Shown here: piece after piece, positions 8,501 to 16,205 of the stretch | Layout: each line of letters begins with the position of its first letter | How positions within the stretch are numbered: the stretch's first letter is position 1 | Assembly: GCF_014650715.1 (NCBI RefSeq) | Contig: NZ_BMVM01000004.1 | Location: forward strand, 459,873 to 523,872 | DNA: 64,000 bases | Direction of reading: 5' to 3' | Source of the DNA: Streptomyces bluensis | GTDB taxonomy: Bacteria; Actinomycetota; Actinomycetes; Streptomycetales; Streptomycetaceae | Made by a program: the position numbers and the translations under genes | The notes under the pieces: model-generated | The model's input: the letters and a program-made list of their open reading frames with translations, nothing else | The model's database searches: none | What the model was told of the DNA's origin: nothing

Positions 8501-9285
8501 CGGGCGGCGTCCAGGACATCGGCGACGGGGCCCATGCCGGGGTCGGCGTACCGGACGGCGTTGCTGAGCACCGGGCGTACGCCCTGCTCGGCGGCGAAGC
8601 CGACGGTACGGGCGGCCAGCCGCAGGGAGCCCGGCCCGGTGCCGTCGCGGCCGTGCCACACCGCTTCGAGACGCAGGGCGTCGCCGTGGATCTCCCGCCA
8701 GGGCGCGAGGAGCCGTGCGGCCCGGTCGGGGCGGCCGGCGGCGAGCGCGCGGCCCACGTCGGAGTCGGGGCCGAGCAGGACGGTCAGCCCCTCGGCGGCG
8801 CACGCGGACCAGGGCAGCAGCGGCCGGCCGCCGTTCCCGCCCGCAGGGTCGCCCGCATGCGCCGCAGAAACGATTCGGCAGAGCTCGGCCCAGCCTTTCG
8901 CACCCTCCCGGGCGAGGAAGGTCACCCGAGGTGTCGACTCATCGATGAAGGCACCGCCACGGACAGGAGTCCGCCGCTTCCCGCGCGGGCCGGCTCCCTC
9001 GACCGCATGCCTCACCGCCGGCGACTCCTCCACCGCCAGCTCCACCCCGAACAGCGGCCGGATCCCCGCCCCCGCGCAGGCCTTGGCGAAGCGCACCGCC
9101 CCCGCGAGGGTGTCCCGGTCGGTGAGCGCGAGAGCGTCCATGCCCCGCTCGGAGGCGCGCTCGGCGAGCCGCTCCGGGTGCGAGGCGCCGTATCGCACGG
9201 AGAACCCGGACGCGGTGTGCAGATGTGCGAAACCCGGCACACACACCTCCGCACTCCAGGAGCCCTCACACGAGCCCTCGAACAT
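5587..9285 (-). CDS. dnaE2: Error-prone DNA polymerase III alpha subunit DnaE2
   Basis: A 1232-residue C-family polymerase. An N-terminal PHP domain begins with FAHLHTASGFSVRYGASHP (metal-binding His21/His23), followed by the palm with the catalytic acidic motif LPDIDIDVES near residues 445-453, the fingers region (GRDEADQVRRGLSD, YGFCKAHAVAFA), and a C-terminal OB-fold (GKRVIFTTLDDGTGLVDLAFF). Length and HLHTASGFS start suit DnaE2 rather than the replicative DnaE1. DnaE2 carries out translesion synthesis and mutagenesis after DNA damage. The downstream coupled gene is ImuB-like and a LexA-like box lies 39 bp upstream, so SOS control is likely. Residues about 880-906 hold an unusual repeat, GKGTWG-KEPRV-GKGTWE-SRE-GKGIWG, where the family has a single GKGTWG-like element. 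Confidence 0.95.
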   Translation of the reverse strand: MFEGSCEGSWSAEVCVPGFAHLHTASGFSVRYGASHPERLAERASERGMDALALTDRDTLAGAVRFAKACAGAGIRPLFGVELAVEESPAVRHAVEGAGPRGKRRTPVRGGAFIDESTPRVTFLAREGAKGWAELCRIVSAAHAGDPAGGNGGRPLLPWSACAAEGLTVLLGPDSDVGRALAAGRPDRAARLLAPWREIHGDALRLEAVWHGRDGTGPGSLRLAARTVGFAAEQGVRPVLSNAVRYADPGMGPVADVLDAARRLVPVDPRRELDSGEAWLKDASAMLGAAERIVEAAGYRRDTAYRLLEQTRATAAECLVDPEDDLGIGSVHFPEAHLVGAGRRTAQRTLASRAAAGMVLRGYDRRREYWERMHQELDVIAHHGFASYFLTVAQVVDDVRRMGIRVAARGSGAGSLVNHLLGIAHADPVRHGLLMERFLSKRRIALPDIDIDVESARRLEVYRAIIDRFGTERVATVSMPETYRVRHAIRDVGAALSLDPADTDRIAKSFPHIRARDARAALDELPELKELAREFQREEGKHDGTYGGKYGRMWELVEALDALPRGVAMHPCGVLLSDASLLARTPVMPTSGEGFPMSQFDKDDVEDLGLLKLDVLGVRMQSAMAHAVAEAERAAGTRIDLDDVDIDAGDPATYRLIRSTETLGCFQIESPGQRDLVGRLQPATFHDLVVDISLFRPGPVAADMVRPFIAARHGRAPVRYPHPDLEGPLRETYGVVVFHEQIIDIVHIMTGCGRDEADQVRRGLSDPEAQGRIRVWFAQAAAAKGYDAETVARTWEIVEAFGSYGFCKAHAVAFAVPTYQSAWLKAHHPAAFYAGLLTHDPGMYPKRLLLADARRQGVPILPLDVNRSGVAHRIELVSESGAGKGTWGPKEPRVGKGTWESREGKGIWGVRLALSDVYGISEAEAARIADGQPYASLLDFWERARPSRPLAQRLAQVGALDDFGANRRDLQLHLTELHRVARGGRGGRSGRGAGGAQLPLAGGRGTASAGLPDLSSAERLSAELGVLSMDVSHNLMDDHREFLTELGVVSARRLRETRHGETVLVAGAKAATQTPPIRSGKRVIFTTLDDGTGLVDLAFFDDSHDACAHTVFHSWLLLVRGVVQRRGPRSLSVVGSAAWNLAELVELRREEGLDGVALRLAGPSGAAQVGEAGEAGGAAGPDGSPDGEEPAGGRRIQMPTGFEMHPWADLRPAGEGPASGRKLWHQSPGSAG

Positions 9286-9323
9286 CAGTTCCCAGCTTTC
9301 TCACCCTCACCATACCCCCAATC

Positions 9324-9339
9324 TCGAACTCATGTACGA
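9324..9339. promoter_or_regulatory. Putative LexA (SOS) box upstream of dnaE2
   Basis: TCGAACTCATGTACGA matches the actinobacterial SOS palindrome TCGAAC-N4-GTTCGA at 11 of the 12 defined positions. It is 39 bp before the dnaE2 start, in the expected place for repression of the dnaE2/imuB-like operon. A weaker half-overlapping candidate (TACGACACCCGTTCGA) lies at 9335-9350. Confidence 0.72.
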
Positions 9340-9450
9340 CACCCGTTCGAACCCGTCCCACCTGCGGAAACACCCGTCGAATCCGTCCGTGGGGACATGA
9401 CATGGCGGGCTGAGCGGCGGCGCGAACCGTCCCTCCCGACCCCGGACGCA

Positions 9451-9487
9451 CTCGGACCCGCAGGCACGGGAAGCCTGCGGGTCCGAG
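9451..9487 (-). terminator. Terminator after the first streptogrisin-family protease gene
   Basis: Perfect 15-bp inverted repeat CTCGGACCCGCAGGC / GCCTGCGGGTCCGAG with a 7-nt loop, 12 bp past the stop codon of the protease gene. Confidence 0.85.
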
Positions 9488-9499
9488 CTGTGCAGGGTG

Positions 9500-10582
9500 T
9501 CAGCCGATCTCGGTGCCGGTCGCGGACAGTGCCTCCGTGACCGGCTGGAAGAACGTCTCGCCACCGGAGGTGCAGTCGCCGCTGCCACCGGAGGTGAGGC
9601 CGATCGCGTCGCCGCCCGAGAAGAGCGAGCCGCCGCTGTCGCCGGGCTCGGCGCAGACGTCGGTCTGGATGAGACCGTTGACGATGTCGCCGCTTCCGTA
9701 GTTCACGGTGGCGTCCAGACCGGTGACCGTGCCGTCGTGCACCTGGGTCGTCGAACCGCTGCGGGTGACCTCCATGCCGACGGTGGCCTCGGCCGCGCCC
9801 GTGATCTCCTGGACGGAGCCGTTGTAGAGGTTGACCTCGCTCGGGTGGTCGACGTCGGCCGTGTACTTGACCAGGCCGTAGTCGTTGTCGGGGAAGCTGG
9901 AGTCCTCGTTGGTGCCGATCTCGTTGCCGCTGGAGTCCGACCAGGTGGAGATGGACTCGGTGCAGTGGCCGGCGGTCAGGAAGAACGGTTCCCCGCCCTT
10001 GACCACGTTGAAGCCGAGGGAGCAGCGGCCGCTGCCATCGGTGATGGCGTCACCGCCCGCGATGAAGGGCTTGAACTCCCCCTTCGTGCGTTTGAGTTCG
10101 GCCTTCGCGCCGAGACCGTCGACCACCTCGGTGAGCTTGGCCCACTCGGCCTCCGAGACCGTGCGGTCCGCGGTGACGACGACCTTGTTGGTCCTCGGGT
10201 CGGTCGCCCACGAGGTGCCGGGGATGGTGGCGTCCTCCTTGAGCGTCGTACGGGCGCTCCTCAGCTCGGCGAGGGAGTTCTCGACGACCCGCGCCCTGGC
10301 TCCGGCCGACTCGACGGCCTGGGCCGCCGCCTCGTCGAGCACGTTCACCACGAGGTGCCTGGCCTTCGCGTCGTAATACGTTCCCGCCGCGTCACCGCCG
10401 AGGTCCTCGCCGAGCGTCGAGGCGAGGTTTCCGGCCGCCACGGCCGAGAGGATCTTGAGGTCGGGGGTCTTCGCGTTCTCGCTCGCGTTCGCAGTCTGGA
10501 AGGTGACTCCCGCGGCCACCAGTGCGGCGATACCCGCACCTGCCACGGCCGCGCGCCGCCTGGGTATGCGTCGGTGCTTCAA
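9500..10582 (-). CDS. Secreted S1-family serine protease, streptogrisin D-like (long propeptide)
   Basis: A 360-residue preproenzyme. The start is TTG 10582, with AGGAGG 7 nt upstream; no ATG or GTG fits. Residues 1-34 are a signal peptide (RRR, hydrophobic core, TANA), 35-173 a long propeptide of the alpha-lytic type, and the mature chymotrypsin-like domain begins near IAGGDAI (174). The triad is His206 (TAGHC), Asp234 (DNDYG) and Ser316 (GDSGG), with cysteines in the usual streptogrisin positions (RCSLGF...[14 protein letters not shown]...GDC). The longer propeptide and the motif [18 protein letters not shown] make it closer to streptogrisin D than to A or B. The propeptide probably acts as a folding chaperone that is removed autocatalytically. 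It has its own terminator and is transcribed in the same direction as the two proteases upstream. Confidence 0.92.
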   Translation of the reverse strand: MKHRRIPRRRAAVAGAGIAALVAAGVTFQTANASENAKTPDLKILSAVAAGNLASTLGEDLGGDAAGTYYDAKARHLVVNVLDEAAAQAVESAGARARVVENSLAELRSARTTLKEDATIPGTSWATDPRTNKVVVTADRTVSEAEWAKLTEVVDGLGAKAELKRTKGEFKPFIAGGDAITDGSGRCSLGFNVVKGGEPFFLTAGHCTESISTWSDSSGNEIGTNEDSSFPDNDYGLVKYTADVDHPSEVNLYNGSVQEITGAAEATVGMEVTRSGSTTQVHDGTVTGLDATVNYGSGDIVNGLIQTDVCAEPGDSGGSLFSGGDAIGLTSGGSGDCTSGGETFFQPVTEALSATGTEIG

Positions 10583-11097
10583 CTCACGTCCTCCTGTGGG
10601 GGGTCGGTTCCGGACGTTGTGGGGACCTCGGGAACCGGAAGGTGGGCACGGATCTGCTGCCCGAAAAGAGCGCGTCCATGCCAATGGACGACGACCACTA
10701 TCCCGAGGCGTCCAGGGAGCACACAAGGCCGACTTCAGGACGCGCGCGCGTCAACCGGTGCGCGCCGTCCGCAGCGTGACGCGTGTAAACCCGCGGTGGC
10801 CACACCGGGTGGGTCCCCACTGCAAACACGACAACCGAGGGTTATCCCTCTACGGCCGGCGAGGTCTAGTCCTGTCCGAATGCCGACCCCTCGGGGTCCG
10901 GATCCGACCGCGGTTCAAGAGGCGGCAGTTGCTCCTGCACCGGTTGCTGCGGCGCCTGCCGCAGGGTGCTGCTGTGTCACGTCAGGCCCCTGCTGGGCCG
11001 TTGCAAGGGGGTGTCGGCAGGATCACCTGAGCCCCGGCCCCGCACGTGCGACCGCAGCGGTGCCCTTCAACGGTCACCCCGTCACACGGACAAGCGG
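10583..11097. other. Intergenic region upstream of the first protease gene
   Basis: 515 bases without a supportable gene. It must contain the promoter and leader of the protease gene ending at 9500. Apart from the ribosome-binding site next to the TTG start, no clear promoter or operator stands out. The conserved upstream block shared by the other two protease genes is not present here. Confidence 0.5.
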
Positions 11098-11131
11098 GAG
11101 CCCCCGCACGGCACTTGCCGTGCGGGGGCTC
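11098..11131 (-). terminator. Terminator after the streptogrisin B-like gene
   Basis: Perfect 16-bp inverted repeat GAGCCCCCGCACGGCA / TGCCGTGCGGGGGCTC, effectively with an ACTT tetraloop. The same stem recurs at 12476-12511 behind the neighbouring protease gene. Confidence 0.9.
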
Positions 11132-11195
11132 GCCTGTTGCCTGCTGCAGGTTCTGCCGCGCTGGCGCCGGAGCGTCCTCCGGCCGTGCGCACCGG

Positions 11196-12101
11196 TCAGA
11201 AGACGTTGACCCCGTAGGCGCTCAGGGCCTCGGTGACCGGCTGGAAGAACGTCGTGCCGCCGGAGGTGCAGTTGCCGCTGCCGCCGGAGGTCAGACCGTA
11301 GGCGGTGCCGTTGCTGCCGTAGAGCGGGCCGCCGGAGTCGCCGGGCTCGGCGCAGACCGTGGTCTGGATCATGCCGTAGACGATGTCACCGCCACCGTAG
11401 TTGACGGTCGCGTTGAGGGCGGTGACGGTCCCGGTGCGGGTGCCCGTCGTGGAACCGGTGCGGATCACGCTGGTGCCCACGCTCGGGGTGGCCGCACGGG
11501 TGATGTCCACGTTGCCGGCGGTGCCGGACTTGGTGACGGACGAGTTGGTGTACCGGACGATGCCGTAGTCGTTCGTCGGGAAGCTGGAGCCCGAGGTGGT
11601 CCCGAGCGTCGTCGTCTTACCCGAGTTCGACCACCAGGTGCCGGCGCCGTCGGTGCAGTGACCGGCGGTCACGAAGTAGTCGGCTCCGCTGCTGTTCTTC
11701 ACGTTGAAGCCGAGGGAGCAGCGCCAGCTATCCGCGTAGATGGCGTCGCCACCCTTGATCAGCTTGTTCATCTTGCCCGGGGTGCGCTTGATCGTCAGAG
11801 CACCGGCGTTGCCGCCGGCCGCGTCCTTGATCTTCTTGATCTCGGCCTGGGAGACGGTGCTGTCGACCGTGAGGAGGACCTTGTCGGTCTTCGGGTCGAT
11901 CGCCCAAGCGGTACCCGGCACATCCGCCTCAAGGACGGCAGAGCTGGCGCTCTTGAGCTGGGCGGTGCTGAAGGTCTGCACGTCACTCGCCTGCGCGGTG
12001 GGGACCATGACGGCGGCCGCGGCCACGAGTCCGGTCGTCACGGCGATCAGCCGAGTCCGTCTCGCAACGCTGCTCCGGGGGGTGGTGCGCGTGATCCTCA
12101 C
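11196..12101 (-). CDS. sprB: Secreted S1-family serine protease, streptogrisin B-like
   Basis: A 301-residue preproenzyme starting at GTG 12101 behind the ribosome-binding site GGAGGGAACGTACT. Signal peptide 1-39 (TAQASD), propeptide to about 114, mature enzyme from [18 protein letters not shown]. The triad is His148, Asp178 and Ser256. The mature sequence follows streptogrisin B closely ([56 protein letters not shown]). It should be a chymotrypsin-like extracellular protease. It is a tandem paralogue of the next gene upstream (12593-13480): signal and propeptides are nearly identical, and the upstream region and terminator are also shared. Confidence 0.93.
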   Translation of the reverse strand: MRITRTTPRSSVARRTRLIAVTTGLVAAAAVMVPTAQASDVQTFSTAQLKSASSAVLEADVPGTAWAIDPKTDKVLLTVDSTVSQAEIKKIKDAAGGNAGALTIKRTPGKMNKLIKGGDAIYADSWRCSLGFNVKNSSGADYFVTAGHCTDGAGTWWSNSGKTTTLGTTSGSSFPTNDYGIVRYTNSSVTKSGTAGNVDITRAATPSVGTSVIRTGSTTGTRTGTVTALNATVNYGGGDIVYGMIQTTVCAEPGDSGGPLYGSNGTAYGLTSGGSGNCTSGGTTFFQPVTEALSAYGVNVF

Positions 12102-12222
12102 AGTACGTTCCCTCCTGAGGGAAGTCGGGGGCCCGCCGTGGGGTTGGGGGCCCGTGAGGCGCAAGTCAAGGAATGCGTCCGGATTCCGAACACGTCGTGC
12201 CCCTGACAAGGCGCTGAGGGGA

Positions 12223-12251
12223 GTATTCGGTCATGCGGCCGAGTGACGCAA
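12223..12251 (-). promoter_or_regulatory. Candidate promoter of the streptogrisin B-like gene
   Basis: On the minus strand TTGCGT (12246-12251), a 17-bp spacer and GAATAC (12223-12228). The same elements with the same spacing occur at 13597-13625 before the streptogrisin A-like gene. Conservation between the two copies is the main support; the -10 is a poor match to TANNNT. Confidence 0.4.
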
Positions 12252-12475
12252 GAGGGCGTTCGGACGCATAAAAATCAACTCGCCCATCAGCAGCGGTACT
12301 TGATCTCCCAACCCGCCATGTGAGGATTCTGTGCAGACCCTTGGTCGCGCCTGAGTGGCTCCTCTGAATGGACCGGTGTGTTTTCCTTTGTGGCGGTCGG
12401 AGCGGCTTGCGCTCGCCGGCCGCGACGGCGATGTCCAGCGGTCGGCGAGATCCAGCTCCGCCCGAAGGACAAGGG

Positions 12476-12511
12476 TGAGCCCCCGCACGGCACTTGCCGT
12501 GCGGGGGCTCA
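12476..12511 (-). terminator. Terminator after the streptogrisin A-like gene
   Basis: TGAGCCCCCGCACGGCA / TGCCGTGCGGGGGCTCA, a perfect inverted repeat whose stem is the same as the terminator at 11098-11131, showing that the duplication covered the terminator as well. Confidence 0.9.
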
Positions 12512-12592
12512 CCTGGTTACTGGCTGCGCGGGTTCGGTGGTGCGGATGCCGGAGCGAATCCGGCCGTCACCCCGAAGCGCCGGCGAGGGGTA

Positions 12593-13480
12593 CTAGAGGA
12601 CCGAGGCGCCGTAGGCGCTCAGGGCCTCGGTGACCGGCTGGAAGAACGTCGTACCGCCGGTGGAGCAGTTGCCGCTGCCGCCGGAGGTGAGGCCCAGCGC
12701 GGTGCTGCCCGAGAAGAGCGGGCCGCCGCTGTCGCCGGGCTCGGCGCAGACGTTGGTCTGGATCATGCCGTACACGATGCCGCTGGAACCGTAGTTGACC
12801 GTGGCGTTGAGGCCGGTGACCGTACCGCCGTGCAGCCCGGTGGTGCTGCCGCTGCGCTGCACGGACTGGCCCACGTACGCGTTGCCCGCCGAGGTGATGT
12901 CCCGGTACGTGCCGTTGTACAGGTAGACGCGACCGTCCGCCGCCGACGGGTTGGAGTGGCGGATGATGCCGTAGTCGTTGTTCGGGAAGCTGGTACCGGC
13001 GCGAGTGCCGATGGACCAGCTGCTGCTGATGTTGGTGCAGTGACCGGCAGTCAGCGCGTAGGAGACGCCGCCGGCCGTCACGTTGAAGCCGAGCGAACAG
13101 CGGCTGCCGCCGGTGGTGATGGCCTCACCGCCGGCGATCAGCGGGCGGAACTTGCCGGGGGTGTGCTTGATCGTCAGGGCGCCGGCGTTGACGCCCGCCT
13201 CCTTCTTGATCTTCGCGATCTCGGCCTGGGAGACGGTGCTGTCGACCGTGAGAATGACCTTGTCGGTCTTCGGGTCGATCGCCCAAGCGGTGCCCGCCAC
13301 ATCGGCCTCAAGGACGGCAGAGCTGGCGCTCTTGAGCTGGGCGGTGCTGAAGGTCTGCGCGTCGCTCGCCTGCGCGGTGGGCACGGTGATCGCGGCCGCG
13401 GCCACGAGTCCGGCGGTCACGGCGATCAGCCGGGCTCGTCTGGAGACACCGCCATGGGGGGTGGTGCGCGTGATCCTCAC
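12593..13480 (-). CDS. sprA: Secreted S1-family serine protease, streptogrisin A-like
   Basis: A 295-residue preproenzyme starting at GTG 13480 behind CAGGAGGGAACT. Signal peptide 1-39, propeptide to about 114, mature enzyme from [18 protein letters not shown], nearly the streptogrisin A N-terminus. The triad is His147, Asp169 and Ser251; mature motifs include [37 protein letters not shown] and [16 protein letters not shown]. The pre- and propeptides are almost the same as those of the streptogrisin B-like gene, while the mature domains have diverged, as known for the sprA/sprB pair of S. griseus. It should be a broad-specificity extracellular protease. Confidence 0.94.
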   Translation of the reverse strand: MRITRTTPHGGVSRRARLIAVTAGLVAAAAITVPTAQASDAQTFSTAQLKSASSAVLEADVAGTAWAIDPKTDKVILTVDSTVSQAEIAKIKKEAGVNAGALTIKHTPGKFRPLIAGGEAITTGGSRCSLGFNVTAGGVSYALTAGHCTNISSSWSIGTRAGTSFPNNDYGIIRHSNPSAADGRVYLYNGTYRDITSAGNAYVGQSVQRSGSTTGLHGGTVTGLNATVNYGSSGIVYGMIQTNVCAEPGDSGGPLFSGSTALGLTSGGSGNCSTGGTTFFQPVTEALSAYGASVL

Positions 13481-13596
13481 AGTTCCCTCCTGGGGAAGTT
13501 GGGGGCCCTCTGTGGGGTTTGGGGCCCGTGAGGCGTGAGCCAAGGGACGTGTCCGATTTTCGAACACGCCGTGTCCCTGACAAGACGCTGGAGGGA

Positions 13597-13625
13597 GTAT
13601 TCGGCCACGCAGTCGAGTGACGCAA
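13597..13625 (-). promoter_or_regulatory. Candidate promoter of the streptogrisin A-like gene
   Basis: On the minus strand TTGCGT (13620-13625), a 17-bp spacer and GAATAC (13597-13602), matching the arrangement at 12223-12251. It lies in an upstream block conserved between the two protease genes over about 330 bp. Confidence 0.4.
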
Positions 13626-14255
13626 GAGGGCATCCGGAGCGGGTCATTCAGCTTGGCCCGTTTCGGCGGCATTTGATCTCGCGACATCCATGTGAGGATT
13701 CCGCGCAGACCCCGGGTCGCGCCGAAGTGGCCCCAAGGAATCAGCCGGTGTGTTTCCTTTTGTTTCGGTCGGAGCAGACTGCACTCCCCGCCGTGACGGC
13801 GAGGTCCAGCGGTTCTCCGTACTCACCCAGCACGCCCCTTCACGCCCGGGCGCCGCGCCTTCACACAGGCACACCCCTCCCCCTGTCTCTTCCTTCGGGG
13901 AGCGCGCCTCGCCTCTCGGCAGTCACACGCCGGCTTGACCGCTCGCGCTCGGACTGAGTGCCCGTCCGGCGTTCCGCCGAGCTGCCCACCGCAGAGCCGG
14001 CGCATCGTACGGGCCGCGTCGTTCACCCGTACGCGCTGCTCATCACCCGTCCGCCGAAACAAATATTATTTCACTCACAGTCAGCAGCCATGCACAGTGC
14101 AGCCCTTGGGACACACGGGCTCTCGACGAACGGGTTCTGCACCAGTACCGTCACGAAACCCCAGCGCGGTGTCCAATCACTTGGCGCGCCATCCGCATCA
14201 TGGACGACGATAGGGGTGCGGAAAGCAAGAATGACCGCTGTGAGAGGAGGCGTCC
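13626..14255. other. Intergenic region between the protease gene and the SepF-like gene
   Basis: 630 bases between divergent genes. Its left part (to about 13815) is the distal piece of the upstream block shared with 12252-12450, including ATGTGAGGATTC, GGTCGCGCC and CCGGTGTGTTT. The right part holds an AT-rich stretch (AAACAAATATTATTTC, 14057-14072), unusual here and a plausible promoter region for the SepF-like gene, and ends with that gene's ribosome-binding site GAGAGGAGG. No gene is supportable in it. Confidence 0.5.
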
Positions 14256-14693
14256 ATGGGATCGGTGCGCAAGGCGAGTGCCTGGCTTGGCCTCGTCGAC
14301 GACAACGATGACGAGCGTTACTACGACGACGACTACGCCGAGGGGCAGGAGTCCGGCGATGCCTGGGTCACCGACCCGCGTGTGAAGGTCGCGTCCGAAT
14401 CCGCTCATGAGAAGGGCCGCCGGATCGGCACGGTCAACCCGGACAGCTTCCGGGACGCCCGGCAGATCGGCGAGCTCTTCCGGGACGGGGTCCCGGTCAT
14501 CATGAACCTCACGAACATGGAGCCCGCCGACGCCAAGCGCGTCGTCGACTTCGCGGCCGGCCTGATCTTCGGTCTGCGCGGTTCGATCGAACGGGTCTCG
14601 AACCGGGTGTTCCTGCTGACCCCGGCGGACACGGAGATCGTCAGCGGCGAGCCGGCGGGCCGTCAGTCCGACGGTTTCTTCAACCAGAGCTGA
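14256..14693 (+). CDS. sepF: SepF-like protein (paralogue outside the division cluster)
   Basis: A 145-residue protein starting at ATG behind AGAGGAGGCGTCC. It has the SepF layout: an N-terminal membrane-binding amphipathic start ([16 protein letters not shown]), an acidic linker rich in Asp, Glu and Tyr (18-45), and the C-terminal SepF domain with [36 protein letters not shown] and [13 protein letters not shown]. SepF tethers FtsZ to the membrane in actinobacteria. The canonical sepF sits with ftsZ in the division cluster; this copy is next to an acyl-CoA dehydrogenase, so it is likely one of the extra SepF-like proteins (SflA type) that Streptomyces carry, thought to affect polar growth and branching. 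That assignment rests on family knowledge and context, not on a sequence comparison made here. Confidence 0.9.
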   Translation: MGSVRKASAWLGLVDDNDDERYYDDDYAEGQESGDAWVTDPRVKVASESAHEKGRRIGTVNPDSFRDARQIGELFRDGVPVIMNLTNMEPADAKRVVDFAAGLIFGLRGSIERVSNRVFLLTPADTEIVSGEPAGRQSDGFFNQS

Positions 14694-14757
14694 GCAAGGG
14701 ACTCACCCGCCCCGCCCCCCCTTTTTTTGTGGCTCGGTTCGCCTCCGGGACGCCAAA

Positions 14758-14825
14758 GCCTGTGTCGAGAGGCCGACCGTGCTCAGCCCTTCGGGCCTCC
14801 GCGCGCTCGTCCTCTCGACACAGGC
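14758..14825. terminator. Bidirectional terminator between the SepF-like and acyl-CoA dehydrogenase genes
   Basis: Perfect 15-bp outer arms GCCTGTGTCGAGAGG / CCTCTCGACACAGGC enclose an inner hairpin GCCCTTCGGGC. It is placed between two convergent genes. A T-run (CTTTTTTTG, 14721-14729) after the SepF-like gene may help on the plus strand. Confidence 0.7.
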
Positions 14826-14861
14826 GCGCCCCTTCGGCTCACTCGCCGCCGGTGGTGGGAA

Positions 14862-16052
14862 TCACCGGAACGCGTCGAGGCCGGTGAGTGCCTTGCCCAG
14901 CACCAGCTGGTGCATCTCGACGGTGCCCTCGTAGGTGAGCACGGACTCCAGGTTGGTGGCGTGCCGCATGACCGGATACTCCAGGGAGATCCCGTTGGCA
15001 CCGAGGATCGTCCGGGCGGTACGGCAGATCTCGATCGCCTCCCGTACGTTGTTCAGCTTGCCGAAGCTGACCTGTTCCGGACGCAGCCGTCCCGCGTCCA
15101 TCCGACGCCCCAGGTGGTGGGCGAGCAGGATCCCCTTGTGCAGTTCGACCGCCATGTCGGCGAGCTTGGCCTGGGTGAGCTGGAACCCGCCGATCGGCTT
15201 CCCGAACTGCTCCCGCGTCCTCGCGTAGTCCACGGCGGCCTCGAAACAGGTCCGCGCCGCCCCCATCGCACCCCACACGATCCCGTACCGGGCGTGGGAC
15301 AGACAGCTCAGCGGCCCTTTGAGCCCGATAGCCCCGGGCAGCACGGCATCCGCGGGCAACCGCACCTCATCCATGATCAGCTCACTGGTGACGGACGCCC
15401 GCAGGGACCACTTGTGCCGGATCTCGGGCGCGGCGAATCCGGGACGGTCCGTCGGCACGACGAACCCGCGGATGCCCTCCTCGGTCTGCGCCCAGACCAC
15501 GGCGACCGAGGCGACGGACCCGTTGGTGATCCACATCTTCCGCCCGCTCAGCACCCAGTCCCCACCGTCACGCCTCGCGTACGTGCGCATCGACGCGGGA
15601 TCGGATCCGTGGTCCGGCTCGGTCAGCCCGAAGCACCCGATGACCTCACCGGATGCCATGCGCGGCAGCCACGTCTGCTTCTGCTCCTCGCTGCCGAACC
15701 GGTGGATGGCGTACATGGCGAGGGAGCCCTGCACGGAGACCAGGGACCGGATTCCCGAGTCGGCCGCCTCCAGCTCCAGACAGGCGAGGCCGTACCTCAC
15801 GGCGCCGGCGCCGGCACACCCGTACCCGCTGAGGGACATCCCGAGGGCGCCGATCTCGCCCAGTTCCCGCGCCAGTTCACGAATCCCGGGCAACTCGCCC
15901 TTCTCGTACCACTCGGCGACATGGGGCAGCACTCGCCGCTCGGCCCACTTGCGCACGGTGTCGCGGACGGCGAGATCCTCCGCGTCCAGCAGTTCGTCGA
16001 TACCGAGCGGATCGGTGGGGTCGAAGGGCGGCAGCTTGGGGGAAGCGGTCAT
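14862..16052 (-). CDS. Acyl-CoA dehydrogenase, glutaryl-CoA dehydrogenase-like
   Basis: A 396-residue flavoenzyme with the usual three domains: N-terminal helices, a middle beta domain with CFGLTEPDHGSDPASM and WVLSGRKMWITNGSVA (FAD contacts), and a C-terminal helical domain with RTREQFGKPIGGFQLTQAKL. The catalytic base is probably Glu375 in TYEGTVEMHQ, the position used by glutaryl-CoA dehydrogenase (TYEGTHDIH in that family). It would oxidise an acyl-CoA at the alpha-beta bond and pass electrons to ETF. Glutaryl-CoA (lysine or tryptophan breakdown) is a reasonable guess for the substrate but is not proven. No other catabolic gene is adjacent. Confidence 0.9.
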   Translation of the reverse strand: MTASPKLPPFDPTDPLGIDELLDAEDLAVRDTVRKWAERRVLPHVAEWYEKGELPGIRELARELGEIGALGMSLSGYGCAGAGAVRYGLACLELEAADSGIRSLVSVQGSLAMYAIHRFGSEEQKQTWLPRMASGEVIGCFGLTEPDHGSDPASMRTYARRDGGDWVLSGRKMWITNGSVASVAVVWAQTEEGIRGFVVPTDRPGFAAPEIRHKWSLRASVTSELIMDEVRLPADAVLPGAIGLKGPLSCLSHARYGIVWGAMGAARTCFEAAVDYARTREQFGKPIGGFQLTQAKLADMAVELHKGILLAHHLGRRMDAGRLRPEQVSFGKLNNVREAIEICRTARTILGANGISLEYPVMRHATNLESVLTYEGTVEMHQLVLGKALTGLDAFR

Positions 16053-16205
16053 CGGGGCGGCCTCCGGCTCAGGAAAACTAGCAGCGCTAGTCCAAGGTCA
16101 ACGCCGACGGTACGACGCCACTTCTTTCCGCCGCAACGGCGAGCAGCCCCGACGGCGCAGCCGCGGTGCCCCACGCCCTCAAGGCAGTCGGCTCGCTCAC
16201 GTCAG

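Noticed and set aside
5611..9540. A 1309-codon open frame on the plus strand opposite dnaE2
   Set aside because: It is an antisense shadow of a well-supported gene; its product is low-complexity Gly/Val/Arg-rich sequence with no family motif. Long open antisense frames are expected in high-GC DNA.
13644..13874. Small minus-strand frame matching another at 12287-12493
   Set aside because: The similarity at protein level follows from conserved DNA upstream of the two protease genes; no ribosome-binding site or matching start is present.
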